This document shows positions 45,619 through 55,742 of a stretch of 64,000 nt of DNA, piece after piece. Position numbers and translations under genes: made by a program. The DNA lies in assembly GCA_018398585.1 (NCBI GenBank), contig JAGTTD010000011.1, forward strand, positions 19,397,346 to 19,461,345. Reading direction: 5' to 3'. Under the pieces are notes generated by a model that worked only from the letters and a program-made list of their open reading frames with translations, ran no database searches and had not been told where the DNA came from. This DNA comes from Simmondsia chinensis (taxonomy: Eukaryota > Streptophyta > Magnoliopsida > Caryophyllales > Simmondsiaceae). The number at the start of each line of letters is the position of its first letter. Within the stretch, counting starts at the first letter, position 1.

Positions 45619-46648
45619 GAGAAACTTGGGATCACACTTGTGGCCAAAGAAATATCTTTGGTTGCATTTAAAACAAAGCTTCTATGGCTTCCTATCATCA
45701 CTAGCTGCAATCTTGCTGCTGGTTTGTGTGAATTTAGTGGCAAGCGATCCAAGAACATTGCTTCTGGACTTAAATGATTCAGAGGAAAAAACTGAACTCT
45801 CAACCTTCTTAGCCTTCAAATAAGCTTAAGACAGATTGTCAGGATCAAAAGCCTTCACCAAACTATTAATTCGTGGCTTAAGACCACTCACAAAGCTGGA
45901 AACAAAATAGGATTCAGGAGGCTCAGGGTAAACCGACGGCATTCTGGCCCTTAAGCCTTCAAAATGTGTCATGTATTCTTTCACTGTGGTAGTTTGGACA
46001 ACCTTGTTGAAGTTATCCACCACTTCACTAACATCCTCGTCACCATATCTATCACACAACTCATTAGCAAATTCAGTCTAAGTAGTGGAAGGTTTAGTAC
46101 GCAACAGCCCATGGCACTAAGTCTCCATTTCACCACGCAAGTACACAGAAGCCACTTCAACCTTTTCACTCTCGCTAATGTTATAAAAATGAAAGTATTT
46201 TTCACGTTTCCTTACCCAAGATTGAGGGAAAGTACCATCAAATACCTGCAGATCGACTCTAGGTTGTCAGAATCCATTGATCCTTGCACTGGAAGCACTA
46301 TCAGTACTGCCAGTGGGAGCAGTGGCACGGTCCAGGGGCCTAAATTGTTGATTGGCTGGGAAGAACCTTCCATCATCGGTGGAGGATTGCTGTCGACCCA
46401 TCCTCTATTGGAGACCAGAGAATTGTTGAGTAAATTACATAGATTGCGACTCAAACTTACGGTTCATGTCTTGCTGCATCACCTGCATCATATTCTGCAT
46501 TTGAAGCAATACTTGCTCCACACGATCAACCTGTTGGTTAGCACTATCAGCAGCAACAACTTGAACATTGGTTGAGGTTCCTCCCCTGGCATTGTTAACA
46601 ATGTTTCAGCTGCATTAGCATAGCATTAGCTCTTGTCGTTGGTGCCAT
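45619..46648 (-). pseudogene. H gag
   Basis: The start ATG is at 46646-46648 (MAPTTRANA). The capsid domain is partly open at 45826-46059 (KEYMTHFEGLRARM, YFVSSFVSGLKPR). A cysteine-rich knuckle region lies near 45630-45690. Numerous stops and frameshifts. Confidence 0.82.
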
Positions 46649-46762
46649 GGCAAATCTCTTCTTCCTAGCCAGATTGCAATGATCAATGCCGCAGTACCTC
46701 GAACTGAATCACACAATGCAATCGAATTGAATCTTGAATTCGATCCAATTGGGCGTAAATGT

Positions 46763-46777
46763 CAAGCTTTGATACCA
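46763..46777 (-). other. H primer-binding site
   Basis: The minus strand reads tggtatcaaagcttg beside the 5' LTR. Confidence 0.92.
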
Positions 46778-46779
46778 CT

Positions 46780-47063
46780 TGTTAGGCTCAACCTAGATAG
46801 AACAAGGAGAAATTGAACTAAATTGGAAATGAACAAGGAAAAGAGTTATGTTTTTCATTGAATGCCTAACACTTACAGGACAATGCTTACTAATAGCCAA
46901 AACAAGGGAACAAATATCTAGACCTTAACCGACTTATTACAACCAACAAAACAAAGGAACTAAACACTACTAATGAACAACCACTTTTGGCCCCAAACCG
47001 CAAGACTTAGGATTTGAATATGAAACAGCCGGTAAAAGAACCAAAACTACTTCGATCATGACA
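46780..47063 (-). repeat. H 5' LTR
   Basis: Partner of 41881-42182, without the hairpin insertion. Followed by the TSD ggtag. Confidence 0.93.
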
Positions 47064-48016
47064 GGTAGCCCTAACACAAAGTCGATGCTCACGTCCGCCC
47101 ATGGCTGATCTGGTACCGGTAACGGTAAGTAAAGTCCCACATTTGTCATCCCGCCTTTAGAGATCTGACAAGTACGACAGCGCTTGACGAACCTTTCAAC
47201 TTCCTTGCGTACCGTGGGCCAGAAGTAAATGGCGGTAATGAGCTTCAACGTCTTATCCCTGCCAACATGTCCTGAATTGTGCCTTTCTTCTATGATTTTC
47301 TGACGCCAACTGGAATCCGGGACACACAATTGGTTCCCTTTGAACAAAAATCTGTTGTGGAGTGAATAGTCTGGTGCTGGGCCTAGCTGAGCGTCACGCC
47401 ATACACTGCCGAAGGTTGGATCATAACAGTACATGTCTTTAAAATGCTCGAACCCGGCCACCTCGGTCTTGCATTGTGCCAGGATCATGGTTCTCCTACT
47501 CAAGGCGTCAGCCACCTCATTAAATGCGCCTGAAGTGTGTTTGATGGAGAAGTGGAAGAGGTGGATGAAACCCGCCCACTTAGCGTGCCTTTCTGACAAC
47601 TTCTCTTGGCTATTGATAAACTTCAGGGCCACATTGTCTGAATATAGAATAAACTCATGGTTCACCAAATAAGACTTCCAATGCCGGAGTGCACTGACTA
47701 AAGCATAAAACTCTAAGTCGTATGTTGAATACCTCAACTTACTCCTATGAAGCTTCTCACTGAAGTAAGCAATGGGCCTTCCTTCTTGACTAAGGACGGC
47801 GCCAATACCAACTTTTGAAGAGTTGGTGTGCAGCTCGAAGGTCTTCTGAAAATCTAGTAGTGCTAACACAGGAGTTGTTGTTAGCTTCTCCTTGATGTTG
47901 GGGAAAGTGGATGCAGCTTCAGGCGTCCACACGAAAGAATCCTTCTTCAAGCAATCAGTGATTGGTGCTACGATTGAACTAAAGCCAGGGACAAAGCGCC
48001 TGTAGCATGACGCCAA
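47064..48016 (-). pseudogene. G RNase H and integrase 5' part
   Basis: One long open frame. RNase H reads FELHTNSSKVGIGAVL (relatives CDASG, so the first catalytic Asp is Asn), then STYDLEFYALVSAL and LYSDNVALKF. The integrase zinc domain follows (ERHNSGHVGRDKTL, CRTCQ), then DQPWADVSIDFVLGLP with the first integrase Asp. It is cut by element H right after this. Confidence 0.9.
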
Positions 48017-48034
48017 CCCATGGAAGCTACTGGC

Positions 48035-49330
48035 CTAGCCAATTGTTTTCGGTTGTAGCCAGTCGCGGATAGCTGCTATTTTACCCACATCAGCTGAAAT
48101 ACCGTCCTTGGATACAATGAAGCCAAGGAAGGTCACCCTTTCCCTCATAAACTCACATTTCTGCAACGTCACAAACAAACTTTGAATCCTCAAGGTATGA
48201 AGAACCTCCCTCAAATGATCAATATGCTCACTACATTTATGGTTATAAATTAAAATGTCGTCAAAATAGACGACGACGAACGTCCCAATAAGCGGACATA
48301 ATACCTGGTTCATGAATCTCATGAAGGTACTAGGCGCGTTGGAGAGGACAAACGGCATGACCAACCACACGTAGAGACCCCCCTTGTCTTAAAAGCTGTC
48401 TTCCACTCATCCCGCGAGATATGTGGATCTGGTGGTAGCCACTCTTGAGGTCTAGCTTGGTAAATACCTTGGCGCTTTGCAGCTGGTCTAACAGATCATC
48501 CAATCTCGGAATGCGAAAGTGGTATCGTATCGTTATCTTGTTTATGGCTCTGCTATCCACACACATGCGCCAACTTCCATCTTTCTTTGGCCTCAATAAC
48601 GCTGGAACAGCACAAGGGCTCAAGCTTTCTCTTATGAGGCCTTTGGCAAGTAGCTCTTCAACTTGGCGTCTGAGTTCTTCGTGCTCAGAAGGGCTCATGC
48701 GGTAATGAGGCTTGTTTGGTAAAGACGTGCAAAGAACAAGATAAATTCTATGCTGGATGTCAAGCAAAGGTGGTAGTATGGCCAGCAAGTCTTCCAGGAA
48801 CACATTAGCATACTCCTTCAACAAAGGCATGATCTCACTCGGTAATTCCTTAGGAACAACTTCAACCTCCTTCCCAATCAGAACGAACACCACCTTGGTG
48901 GCTCCAACTTCTCTGGCAAACATGGCGCGACCCTGCACGTTAGGGTGTTGAACTACGGAAACTTTGGGTTTCTCTTCCCTCTGTGGTAATAGCACGATCT
49001 TAACCCTTTCAAATAGGAAGCTATACGTGTTTCTTCTCCCATCATGAACAGCCCCTCGGTCATATTGCCAAGGACGTCCTAAGAGCAAGTGGCATGCATC
49101 CATGGCGACTACATCGCACCATACTCCCTCCTTATACTTGGGTCCAATAGAAAAATTGACATAACATTGCTTGGAAACTGTTACCTGATTGCCCTTCTTC
49201 AGCCAAGACAATATGTAAGGCTACGGGTGCACTTCTGCCTTTAAGCCCAACTTAGTTACCGCCTTCTCGGAAATGACATTCTCACAGCTCCCCGAGTCTA
49301 TGACTACACGGCAAATTTACTGCTAATGGT
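48035..49330 (-). pseudogene. G protease and reverse transcriptase
   Basis: The protease loop IDSGSCENVISEK is intact near 49270-49300, with a stop near 49222. A 293-codon frame from 49211 carries [21 protein letters not shown], a linker, then RT ([37 protein letters not shown]). A frameshift near 48400 moves the palm to the next frame ([25 protein letters not shown], both Asp kept) ending at a stop near 48035. The thumb ([19 protein letters not shown]) is present. Confidence 0.9.
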
Positions 49331-50553
49331 ACATGTCGTTTGGAAAATATTGTTCCTCAGCCAATCGTCTCCTTGTTCATTTCTTGGCATGAGGTAGACA
49401 CGCGTAACAACTAAGCACGGACCCTCATCTCCTTCAACGGGATCTTCTCCTGGTTCCGCCAAGTCTTCTTGACCTTTCCCTTCAATGGTCTCGCCTTCTT
49501 CTTAAGTGGGCTCGTTAATGAGAAGAGCCTTACCCGGTCTGTCTCCCTTTCGACATTCAGAGGCACGATGACCCATTTCTCAGCACAACATATTCTTGAA
49601 GAACCTGCTACGTCTCGAGTGATTTGCTTTCCAATAACGACTGGCGGTGGTCTATTTTGGGTGTTCGGGATTTGCGATAGCGGCACACGGTTCACCTCCC
49701 TTCTGCCAACTTGGTTGTTCCCGACTCTGCAAGAAGGGCGGCACCTTTGCTGTCATTCTACATTCACGGCCCTCTGAGACGCTTTAGCCATGGTAAAAAT
49801 GTAAAACATGTTGAGTACATCTTGGATGGACTTTCTTAGGCCTCCAATAAAGCGATCCGCTAGCTGCTTTTCTGATTCTGTCAAGTCGTTTCTGGCGACT
49901 AGAGAATTAAAGTCAGCGATATATTCCTCCATAGACTTGGAGCCTTGGTGTAACCCCTGAAGGCGTTGGTACATCATCCACGTGTGGTTGTGTGGCAAGA
50001 AGGTGCTACGAAGGTGCCTCTTCATCTTCTCCCACGTCTCACCCTTGGATTTTCTTTGCCGGAATCGGGTTTGCTTTAACTGGTGCCACCAGGCGGCTGC
50101 CCTACCCCAAAGGCGGGTAGCAACAAGTGGTGCCTGCTTCCTCTCAGGTATTTTTCTAAAATCAAGGACTTCTTCGATGGCTACAAGCCAAACTAAGAAC
50201 TCCTCCGGGCGTCCTCTTCCATTGAACTCAGGTATTTCGATCCGAAGTCCAGATTCCCAACTCTGATCCTCACGGTCATCAATATGGTGCTGATGGCATC
50301 TGAATCTTTGTTTCGATATTTCTTCCTCACCAAATAAATTGTTTAAGTCTTCACCCATTACACGCTGTGAAGGTGGGCGTTGGGGCCTAGCTTTACACGA
50401 TGGGTTGAGGTTGGCTCCGATTTGGATCAAGTGCTCCTCGATCTGCCAGAATCTCTCTTCCAATTCCTCCAATCTCCTTTCATGGCGTTGATGACGGTCT
50501 CGATCAGTAACGTCCTCAATGGTGGCATTCCTCTGTCGTCTATTGGGTGCCAT
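49331..50553 (-). pseudogene. G gag
   Basis: The start ATG is at 50551-50553 (MAPNRRQRNATIEDV), 18 bp from the primer site. Residues 20-50 form a coiled coil (RLEELEERFWQIEEH). The capsid domain spans residues 100-260 (LRIEIPEFNGRGRPEEFLVW, LWGRAAAWWHQLK, MEEYIADFNSLVARND). 266 codons are open to 49753. The zinc knuckle downstream near 49560-49610 (EMGHRASEC) is in another frame with a stop at the second Cys pair. Confidence 0.9.
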
Positions 50554-50570
50554 TGTTCAGGAAACGAACT

Positions 50571-50584
50571 GCGCTCTTGTACCA
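50571..50584 (-). other. G primer-binding site
   Basis: The minus strand reads tggtacaagagcgc, a variant of the Met-tRNA site, 2 nt from the LTR. Confidence 0.75.
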
Positions 50585-50586
50585 GA

Positions 50587-51009
50587 TGATGCAGTGCGTG
50601 ATAGGGAAAATTGGGCAACGGGAAGGCTCAACGGCCTTCCCTTTTGAATTTTATTATTATTGGAATAAAATTAACAAAAGAGGTTCATAAGCTCGTTTCT
50701 CACAGGTCGAGAAATCGAGGAAATTTTTAATTGGCTACCTAAAAATTAACTATTCTTCCCCTTTATAGAGAGGATGACAAGAATGTGAAATTCAAACTAA
50801 CAAATCAGATAAAGAAACCAAAACTATTTAGGTAAGAAAATCGCTAAAATCTCGAAAATCCCTAAAATCTTGGCTGGGAAGGAAGACCTGTTCAAAGTGG
50901 CTAGATCTTGTCGTCATGCCAAGTCTGCTCGCGCCAAGTGCGCTCCTGCTGAGGGTTTTAGTCGGCCTTTCGCCAAGCCTGGGCCTTGACGCCTCAGCCC
51001 GCTGCATCA
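50587..51009 (-). repeat. G 5' LTR
   Basis: On the minus strand it runs TGATGCAGCGGG to CACTGCATCA, with a ctctataaagg TATA-like box. Followed by the TSD agcct. Confidence 0.93.
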
Positions 51010-51014
51010 AGCCT

Positions 51015-52345
51015 TACAATCGATTAGAACTTTTTCATAACTTTAAGCTATTAAAAAAACTTAATTAAACGTAGCCTTAGCTATGATGTGGAAAAGTTTT
51101 ATTTTTCCCAGAAGCGCTTTTTGTAAAAATAATTTTGCAAAAGGGGTGCAAAGGGGTGCTAATTTTTTATTCGTGCTTAAAAGTAAAACACAAATGGTTT
51201 TTGCCTCTATTACTCTCCTGAAAAATACTTTTCCCTGGAAAAGCATTTATATCCAATAAAAAAAGGGCTTGTCTAAAGAGCTCCTGAGTCTCCGATACGT
51301 CATTTGTTGGGACTTTGTTGGATTTTGGAAGGAGAAGTTGTGGTGCTATGCCCTTGTCTTTTAGTATCTTTACATCTCTTTGGTATTCCCTTTAAGAGTT
51401 CATTCTGTCTCCCTGGAGAAGATAGGTTCCATATTCATAGATGTTCTTTGTGGGTATGGTGGGCGAGGTTTCATTTCAGGTTGTCCTTGGTGTTAAGCAG
51501 CTAGTTTTTTTTTCCCTCAAATTTTTGATAATTACTAGTTGTATTCTCTGTAAATGCACCATATATAATTGACCATGCCAGACGTGGTTGCTTTTAAACA
51601 TGATAAACCACAAAAAATGTGTATCCTAATGTGCTTCGAAATGTTAAAACGTGTCAACTCGGAGTAAGAGACTGATTTAAGTCTCGTGTCATCTTTTGGT
51701 TTCTTTCAATGATTTTGTATGATTTTGGGAGATATTATCATGTTGTGTGGTGTTGGATTTGAGGATGTTGCAAAGATCACAATTCAGATTTTCCGATTCA
51801 TTAGGAAAATGTATTATCAAGAAACACTGGCCCTCGCAGTTAGATACTTACATATTTGTTCCATTTCCTCATGACATTTATGTGGATCAGGTTTGTCATT
51901 GATGTGCAGCTTTTGCTCTTCGGGACTCAATACTAAGCCGGTTCAAGGCATTTACCCTTCTCTTTTAACACTTTGGTATGTTGGATATTTCTGGTGGTGC
52001 AAACTTATACGTAGAATTAGGACTTGGGAGTACATGGGCAACTAATGTGAAGAGGAACTTGGAGATAATTTGACAACATAGTGCGATTAACTTAAAATTT
52101 AAATTTATTTAACAATGATTCAACACTCATAGAAGTTATCAAACTACTAACTATTGGTTAAGAGTTACTGACTGGTGTCTTTAAATAGTTGATCCTATAT
52201 GAAATTTGATTGATTTTGTCCACTTTTAACTCATTGCAAGTTGGTACTCCTTAACGAAGGATATAGTAACTGTTACTTCCTTTTATTTCTTTCCATCATT
52301 TTTTACAAATGCCAGGAGATATGGAAAGTAAATGAGTAGCATTTG
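51015..52345. other. Host interval, no gene recognised
   Basis: AT-rich, with short frames only (longest about 66 codons). No motif, RNA gene or repeat seen beyond weak similarity of its first 60 bp to an inverted end near 39601 (see findings). Confidence 0.5.
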
Positions 52346-52933
52346 TAATGCAGCACATAAGTGGAAATTAGGGAAATGGAAAAGATTCAACAGTCCCAAA
52401 CCCTGCACAAGCGGGAGTCATTGAGGCACTGAGTATGTTGTTGTTGTGGAAAATATTCAACAGCCTTCTCTTTAATCTTATTAATCACTAATAAAAAGAA
52501 AGAGGAACATAAAATTCAATTCTAATTCTCACCCTTGAGAATAGAAAGAACTAAAAAACTCATAAAAATAATCTAAACAATTGAATGAAGAAAACAACCT
52601 AATTCCTCTTGTATTTATAGAAGAGCTAATTAACTCTAAATAAAACTCTAAGAGATAATTAAAAATACTAAAAGGATAAATAAAATACTATAACAAATCT
52701 GAAAATATAAACTAATCTAATTTTAATCTAAGTCAAACTCAATCTTCACTGTTGTCTTCACACATCTCTCTTTAGCCTTTCCGCCAAGATCATGCGGCCA
52801 ACAATTACCGCCATCCGCCAATCTCGAGCAAGGGGCTACATCAGCCCGTATATCCTACCCAGCCAAGCCTACTGCCATGGCGTCACCTTCTAGTCGGTAT
52901 TAAACCGCGAATACCGGGATGGCGGCTGCATCA
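52346..52933 (-). repeat. Solo LTR M, G/F-related family
   Basis: It starts TAATGCAGC and ends GGCTGCATCA, close to the ends of G's LTR (left-end words gggaaa and caacagccttc align with G's). A 5-bp TSD atttg lies at 52341-52345 and 52934-52938. No internal region or second LTR remains, so it is a recombination product. A SINE tail sits inside. Confidence 0.75.
52394..52446 (+). mobile_element. SINE 3' tail, 53 bp
   Basis: ccctgcacaagcgggag, gaggcactgagtatg and a TTG tail match the ends of the other two SINEs. The flanking duplication tggaaaagattcaacag (52377-52393) and tggaaaatattcaacag (52447-52463) differ by one base. A severely 5'-truncated retroposition into solo LTR M. Confidence 0.85.
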
Positions 52934-52938
52934 ATTTG

Positions 52939-54278
52939 TGACATACTGCTACTATTTTTTCCTCCCTTTCAAGAGAATCCGTTCAATTTTCTTGTTCTAT
53001 TATTTTCTCTTATTCCTTTTCCCAGTTATACACTATAACTCCCTTTTCTAGCTTGATAACATACTCAAGAAGTGGTTTTTTGGAATTCAAATGAACGAAG
53101 TGCAAAGCAAGGGTGAGTGTTATGGCCAGTTGCGCTCAAACAAAATTGAAGGTGAGAGCTTAGGGGTCGGTTTAAAAAATAGAAAATAGTTTTATTTTTT
53201 TTCTTTTGATAATTAGAAAACAGTTTTCATATTTCATTTTCTTTTTTAATTTCTCTTTTCATTTTTATTTGAAAAACATATTCACGAGTCAAAAATTGTT
53301 AACAATTTTCCAATATAAAATTGAAAAGTGATCATAATTTTTTAATTTTCAAAAAATTAAAAATTACAAGCATCAATGATAATAATAAGTCCAAAAACTC
53401 AATAATCAAATTTAAACCCGATGGGAATAATAAGGATAACTGATCCAAAAATAACCAGTTGGAGTAAATCGGATCCACAAAAATTTGAATATTGGTTCGA
53501 GTATAAATACTACTTTGGGAATTTATTTATTTTTTTAGTTTACAAATTTAGATATAAGGCATCGTTTACTTATATTAAGGAACACACTAGACATTGATTT
53601 AATTGTCAAATATTTTTACAATTTTAAAGTAGAATGACCCATTCAAGTATATTATATATGTGAAAACTCTGGATATCGATTTTAGTACGAGTACCACTTT
53701 GGATTATACAATTTTAAGGTGAGCTTAGGATATCAAAAAACTCTAAATTCTTTCAAGCAATAGATTCTAGCCAACTGAAAGGATCTTCTAATCAATCTAG
53801 AAATCATTGGGATTCCATGCAAGACGTGAAAGAGTGAGAGTGATGAGAAAAGAAATCGAAGGGTTGAATGAAGAAAGGGGAAGAAAAGGATACCGAGAAT
53901 AGAATAAATCATCAACAAAAATCACGCAGACAATACGGAGGAAAATTCTGGAAAGTAATTTAAAAAATAATCTTCCTGATCTTCCAAAAAAATGAAAAAT
54001 AGAAAATTATTTTCCTACTTGGCCAATTGGAAAATCAGGCATTGAACAACTTTTTCACTTTCTTATAAAATTTTTCAAGAAAGTTGAAAATTTCTCTATT
54101 TATACAACCCTCAAGTGTGTATATCATCGCAGCTTCATACTTGTTGACGTAAGTCAATGATTTAACCAAACTGATGGCATGTTTTCCCACGAAAGTGAAA
54201 GGATTGTCACATAAATTTGGTGTCTTCACAACATTTTTTTGAATTAAAATGACTTGATTTTTTTTTTATACACCAAAG
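52939..54278. other. AT-rich interval, no gene recognised
   Basis: Dominated by A/T-rich words. The longest frames are about 60 codons and random-looking. 53170-53300 and 53950-54030 both contain gaaaa/tttaaaaaa words, but I see no clear terminal repeats. Confidence 0.5.
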
Positions 54279-54297
54279 ACTTTCTATTTGTAAATAC

Positions 54298-54537
54298 CAA
54301 AGAGGGCACCAACATGCCGTCACCGGATCCCATGAGAACTCCGAAGCTAAGCGTGCTTGGGCGAGAGTAGTACCAGGATGAGTGACCTCCTGGGAAGTCC
54401 TCACCCTCAGGTTGGGGGTACTGGAAAACAGCCTCTCTTCAGGTTAACACCCTGAAGGGGGAAGGCTGCGTACATCCGCCTCCCAGACCTTACATAGACA
54501 GGAGCCCTTGAGGCACTGGGTATGTTCCTTTTTTTTT
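54298..54537 (+). mobile_element. SINE with 5S rRNA-like head
   Basis: A perfect 19-bp target duplication actttctatttgtaaatac flanks it (54279-54297 and 54538-54556). 54308-54402 is 5S rRNA-like (caccggatccc, gaactccgaagctaagcgtg, gagtagtaccaggatg), lacking about the first 12 bases of 5S. From 54409 the sequence is an Au/TS-type SINE body (ggaaaacagcctctc, aaggctgcgtacatcc, ggagcccttgaggcactggg), then a T-run tail. The long TSD and T tail mark LINE-type retroposition. Transcription would be by Pol III from the 5S-derived internal promoter instead of a tRNA-type one. It lies about 320 bp beyond the WAT1-related stop codon, antisense to that gene. Confidence 0.85.
54344..54395 (+). promoter_or_regulatory. 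5S-type internal Pol III promoter
   Basis: Box A aagctaagcgtgcttg (54344-54359), intermediate element gcgaga (54361-54366) and box C ggatgagtgacctcctggga (54376-54395) are in the right order and spacing for TFIIIA-dependent transcription. By eye they keep the plant 5S consensus apart from single changes. Activity is inferred. Confidence 0.75.
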
Positions 54538-54556
54538 ACTTTCTATTTGTAAATAC

Positions 54557-54854
54557 AAATTGTAGGGAACATAAGATCGTTCATAATGCATGCACGGATC
54601 ATCAGCACCAGTCCCCTGGAATCTTCAGTTGAAAAAACAAAAAAAAGAAAAATAGAATAACAATTTGTTTAATTAATTAAGGACTCCATCAATCAGCAGG
54701 ACAAAGCCAGCATAGCTTATGGACAAGAAAGCATGATCAAAACATTTTACACATGTTGTCATGCATGATGACCTTACATCATCATCATCATCATCATCTT
54801 GTTAGTAACAAACACCAAAGGGACAAGTGTCACAAGTGCAAGGATTTATTTATG
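54557..54854 (-). other. Presumed 3' flank of the WAT1-related gene
   Basis: No other gene. An ATAAATAAA-type word on the minus strand lies just past the stop codon (about 54843-54852) and could act in polyadenylation. An ATC-repeat microsatellite is at 54778-54798. Confidence 0.5.
54778..54798. repeat. (ATC)n microsatellite
   Basis: About seven units. A second, shorter run at 54876-54891 lies inside the last exon of the transporter gene. Confidence 0.9.
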
Positions 54855-55742
54855 TCAAGGGATCTCACATGTAAGATCATCATCATCATCATGTGCTGTC
54901 TCTTTCTTTTCTGGAAGAAGATGCTTAGTCAACTGATCATGAATATTGTCTTGGTTTGCCATTTTGTATTCAACTGATTTTCCCCATAACACTGAGTATA
55001 ATCCTATTGCTATTAATATTGCCCCCAGAATCCTGCCATAATAAGACTTATCAGTAATACGCGTATCTTCGCTCGATTAGTTCCATTAGTTGTAGCTGAG
55101 CAAGTCAAGCTCTAATATGAAAATGTTCAGACTCGTGGTTCGCTAGCCTAGACAAGTCAAAAGGTAATGACAAACCCTAACTTTAGCTTGGAACGCAGGG
55201 CTTAAGTTGAAAGTATGTTTTGTAAAGTTCAAGTGAGAACATTTACTGAACAATAAAGGTCGAATGTTGATAACTTAAGACCCATTTGATTTCACTTTTT
55301 ATTTGCACTTTGAGTTTTTGACAGAAATCAAAAATTGAGGATTATCCTTATTTTAAATTTTTAGTTTTTAGTTTTCTTTTTGCAAGATTTTAAAAAATTG
55401 AAAGCATAAAATTAAAAGGTAAGAAAAACTCATTATTAAAATCTAATTTTAGTTTCTCAGAAGAACTAGTATGGACAACAAAAAAGGGTACCAGAGGAGA
55501 GACTTATATCACTTCTGAAATGATATGTTTTAGCCGCAATTTCTACTTTTTAATAAAAAGTGCGGACAAATATCGTAAATTCTAACTTACCCTCCGGAAT
55601 AGAGTTGATCACCAAGAAACAGAGAAGCCATGATTACCACTAAGATTGTTTGTACAGGTTGAAAGACAGCAACACACACAGGACCTCCTTTGTGGATGCA
55701 CCATGTTTGTAGTGATATTACCAATCCAGACGCCACTATTCC
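54855..55742 (-). CDS. WAT1-related (nodulin MtN21/EamA) transporter, last two exons
   Basis: A plant membrane carrier of the drug/metabolite transporter superfamily; members have about 10 membrane helices and 350-400 residues, and WAT1 itself exports auxin from the vacuole. Exon 55591-55742 reads GIVASGLV...TWCIHKGGPVCVAVFQPVQTILVVIMASLFLGDQLYSGG. After a 558-bp intron with GT (55589-55590) and AG (55033-55034) on the minus strand, exon 54855-55032 adds GAILIAIGLYSVLWGKS, the family's C-terminal signature, then a polar tail with five Asp and a TGA. Phase agrees across the junction. An acceptor AG precedes the first exon (55743-55744), but no earlier exon is visible before element I at 56397. 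About 109 residues are present. The substrate is unknown and no gene symbol is justified. Confidence 0.88.

Larger units (their letters stand above)
41881..47063 (-). mobile_element. Element H: Ty3/gypsy LTR retrotransposon inside G
   Basis: LTRs are 41881-42182 and 46780-47063, TSD ggtag at 41876-41880 and 47064-47068, inside G's integrase. Same family as A-E. Its protease and RT both carry catalytic Asp-to-Asn changes. Confidence 0.95.
40562..51009 (-). mobile_element. Element G: Ty3/gypsy LTR retrotransposon
   Basis: LTRs are 40562-41012 and 50587-51009 (TGATGCA...TGCATCA type), TSD agcct at 40557-40561 and 51010-51014. The order gag, PR, RT, RNase H, IN is kept, with element H inserted in IN. 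The IN end lacks an obvious chromodomain and the protein sequences differ clearly from A-E, so it is a separate gypsy family, shared with F and solo LTR M. Confidence 0.94.

Noticed and set aside
54308..54402. A functional 5S rRNA gene
   Set aside because: The first dozen bases and the 3' end of 5S are missing, there is no tandem array, and the 5S part runs straight into a SINE body inside one target duplication.
54298..54537. Cassandra TRIM LTR (these also carry 5S-like DNA)
   Set aside because: No TG...CA LTR ends, primer site or second repeat nearby. A 19-bp TSD and T tail fit LINE-driven retroposition instead of integrase, which here leaves 5 bp.
54753..54977. 74-codon plus-strand frame with a His run
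   Set aside because: It is antisense to the last exon of the WAT1-related gene. The His/Ile runs come from ATC repeats.
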